From Streptomyces sp. NBC_00443 (GTDB lineage: Bacteria > Actinomycetota > Actinomycetes > Streptomycetales > Streptomycetaceae): a DNA stretch of 64,000 nucleotides. The position numbers were made by a program, and so were the translations under genes. This document shows, piece after piece, positions 62,835 through 64,000 of the stretch. Position 1 is the first letter of the stretch. Every line of letters starts with the position of its first letter. The notes under the pieces are model-generated. The model was given only the letters and a program-made list of their open reading frames with translations. It was not told the origin of the DNA and did not search any database. The DNA lies in NCBI RefSeq assembly GCF_036014175.1, contig NZ_CP107917.1, positions 8,370,001-8,434,000 of the forward strand, written 5' to 3'.

Positions 62835-63305
62835 CTAGGGCGCCAGCCGTCGGTCCAGTGCTGTCACCGCGTCCCGGAACGCCCGGCCGAGGCCGGGCCG
62901 CGCGAGGCCGAAGGTGAAGCGGAACGGCGCCGTGCCGTCCACCGCGAACGTCCACTGCACCCGCGTGCCCGTCCCCGCAGGGGCGAGCCGCCACTCCTCG
63001 ACCATGGCCCGGGCCCCCGGCGCGTTGGTGAGATCGATGCGGTACGCGTACAACTCGGGGCTCTTGGCCGCGAGGATCGTCTCCTCGAAGCGTGTACCGC
63101 CCTTGAGCCGTATCTCGCGCCGGGCGCCGTCGTCGAGCGGGCGGGCCAGCGTCACCGCGGAGAACCACTCCGTCCAGCCGGACACGTCCTCGGCCAACGC
63201 GCGGTAGACCGTCTCCGGGGGAGCGGTGATCTCCCGCGCGAAGACGTGCCGTACGGGCGCGGTCCCGACAAAGTCGAGACCCACCTCATGCAGCAGATGA
63301 GCCAT
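62835..63305 (-). CDS. SRPBCC (polyketide cyclase/START-like) protein
   Basis: A 156-residue lipid- or polyketide-binding-fold protein: VFAREITAPPETVYRALAED and the WTEWFSAV opening, EWRLAPAGTGTRVQWTF strands, and a long C-terminal helix (FRDAVTALDRRLAP). It probably binds a hydrophobic ligand or modulates a toxin-like activity; no partner is visible. It converges with the PLP gene. Confidence 0.87.
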   Translation of the reverse strand: MAHLLHEVGLDFVGTAPVRHVFAREITAPPETVYRALAEDVSGWTEWFSAVTLARPLDDGARREIRLKGGTRFEETILAAKSPELYAYRIDLTNAPGARAMVEEWRLAPAGTGTRVQWTFAVDGTAPFRFTFGLARPGLGRAFRDAVTALDRRLAP

Positions 63306-63394
63306 GGACGAAACCCCCTGTGCCGACGCCGGACCGGGCACGCCACCCTAGCTGGCGCTCCGTCAGCTGTCTGCACCGCGAGACGTCGCCGGTC

Positions 63395-64000
63395 TCAGAG
63401 GTCCGCATCCTCGTCGGGCTCGCCCGCCACCACCAGCCGCAGATGCTCCGCGATCTCCGAGCGTGCCTCGCTCTCGAGACCGGAGTCCGTCACCAGGGTG
63501 TCGATCTGCTCCAGCGCCGCGAACGAACTCAGCCCCACCACACCCCACTTGGTGTGGTCGGCAACCACCACGACCCGGCGCGCCGACTGCACCAGACGCC
63601 GGTTGGTCTCGGCCTCCGCGAGATTCGGCGTGGACAGACCGGCCTCGACCGATATGCCGTGCACACCGAGGAAGAGCACATCGAAGTGGAGCGCCGCGAT
63701 CGCCTGGTCGGCCACCGGGCCCACCAGTGAATCGGAGGGAGTGCGCACCCCGCCGGTCAGCACGACAGTGGCCGCGCCCTGCCGGGGGCCCGACGTACGC
63801 TGCGCGGCGTGGAAGACGTCGGCCACCCGCACCGAGTTCGTGACCACCGTCAGGTCGGGCACGTCCACCAGCTGGTGAGCCAGCGCGTACGTGGTCGTAC
63901 CGCCCGACAGCGCGATCGCGGTGCCCGGCGCGACCAGCTCGGCCGCCGACCGTGCGATGTCCTCCTTGGCCGTCAGCTCCAGACCCGACTTGGCCTCGAA
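63395..64000 (-). CDS. DeoR/GlpR family regulator, C-terminal part
   Basis: The frame is open to the window edge; 201 residues of the effector domain are seen. FEAKSGLELTAKEDIARSAA and LSGGTTTYALA form the sugar-phosphate site, followed by LTGGVRTPSDSLVGPVA, FLGVHGIS and VVVADHTKWG, all as in GlpR-type repressors. The helix-turn-helix lies outside. A second DeoR family member is at 47841-48620; the two are paralogues, not duplicates. Confidence 0.88.
   Translation of the reverse strand, partial: FEAKSGLELTAKEDIARSAAELVAPGTAIALSGGTTTYALAHQLVDVPDLTVVTNSVRVADVFHAAQRTSGPRQGAATVVLTGGVRTPSDSLVGPVADQAIAALHFDVLFLGVHGISVEAGLSTPNLAEAETNRRLVQSARRVVVVADHTKWGVVGLSSFAALEQIDTLVTDSGLESEARSEIAEHLRLVVAGEPDEDADL

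Noticed and set aside
1..64000. tRNA, rRNA, transposase, integrase or phage genes
   Set aside because: None was recognised on either strand by motif; no inverted-repeat-bounded element is evident.

Overview
The window is high-GC actinobacterial DNA, almost certainly from a Streptomyces chromosome. The supporting signs are very GC-rich third positions, many GTG starts with GGAGG-type ribosome binding sites, ATGA/GTGA-coupled operons, Tat and Ala-rich signal peptides, a phospholipase A2 very like the known Streptomyces violaceoruber enzyme, a SCO2400-type zinc-ribbon membrane protein, and sugar ABC operons without their own ATPase. I see no rRNA, tRNA, CRISPR array, transposase or prophage gene.

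Layout. 1-3.8 kb: end of a glutamate-cysteine ligase, a ThuA plus Gfo/Idh/MocA sugar operon behind a GCGAAA-type palindrome, and a divergent methyltransferase/MerR pair with a SoxR-like operator. 4-17.5 kb: secreted or membrane proteins (a Tat-exported propeller-amidohydrolase, a zinc-ribbon protein, a CPBP protease, a GH5 cellulase, an M19-like hydrolase with a CBM32-like domain, an acyltransferase) and dihydrolipoyl dehydrogenase. 17.6-22.6 kb: a repeat-rich surface protein beside a class F sortase, then htpG, a VOC protein and a lipoprotein. 22.8-27.8 kb: a tight operon of three PLP enzymes (type III decarboxylase-like, cysteine-synthase-like fused to rhodanese, cysteine-desulfurase-like) followed by a methyltransferase. 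27.9-33.5 kb: a GNAT/DegT pair, polX and a flavin oxidoreductase. 33.7-40.4 kb: a seven-gene sugar uptake and catabolism operon with a visible promoter and LacI-type operator. 40.5-44.8 kb: phospholipase A2 with a strong terminator, then a divergent copper-efflux module with CsoR-like boxes. 44.8-45.9 kb: three truncated siderophore-related genes. 45.9-56.5 kb: GH15, a DeoR-SIS-aldolase cluster, RNA and DNA maintenance enzymes, a ROK regulator, RpiB, and a TetR/DUF4865/tautomerase group. 56.6-64 kb: a SHOCT-ABC-FtsX exporter operon, an anti-sigma-like ATPase, a second cysteine-synthase-like enzyme, an SRPBCC protein and the end of a second DeoR regulator.

How the genes work together. Most operons are carbohydrate uptake or breakdown units, each with its own repressor or operator. 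The most unusual unit is the 22.8-26.9 kb PLP operon. It combines a probable cysteine desulfurase, a rhodanese fused to a beta-substituting PLP enzyme, and a decarboxylase-fold enzyme, which would suit an undescribed sulfur-containing amino-acid metabolite. The second is the sortase F locus, whose neighbour carries three copies of a GG-V/M-HTGGG motif that may be a noncanonical sorting signal.

Caveat. Four single-base deletions in short C or G runs break three otherwise well-conserved genes (Gfo/Idh at two sites, lpdA, and the cysteine-synthase/rhodanese fusion). This pattern suggests sequencing or assembly errors more than real pseudogenes. By contrast, the 44.8-45.9 kb fragments and a short methyltransferase remnant near 50.6 kb look like real decay.
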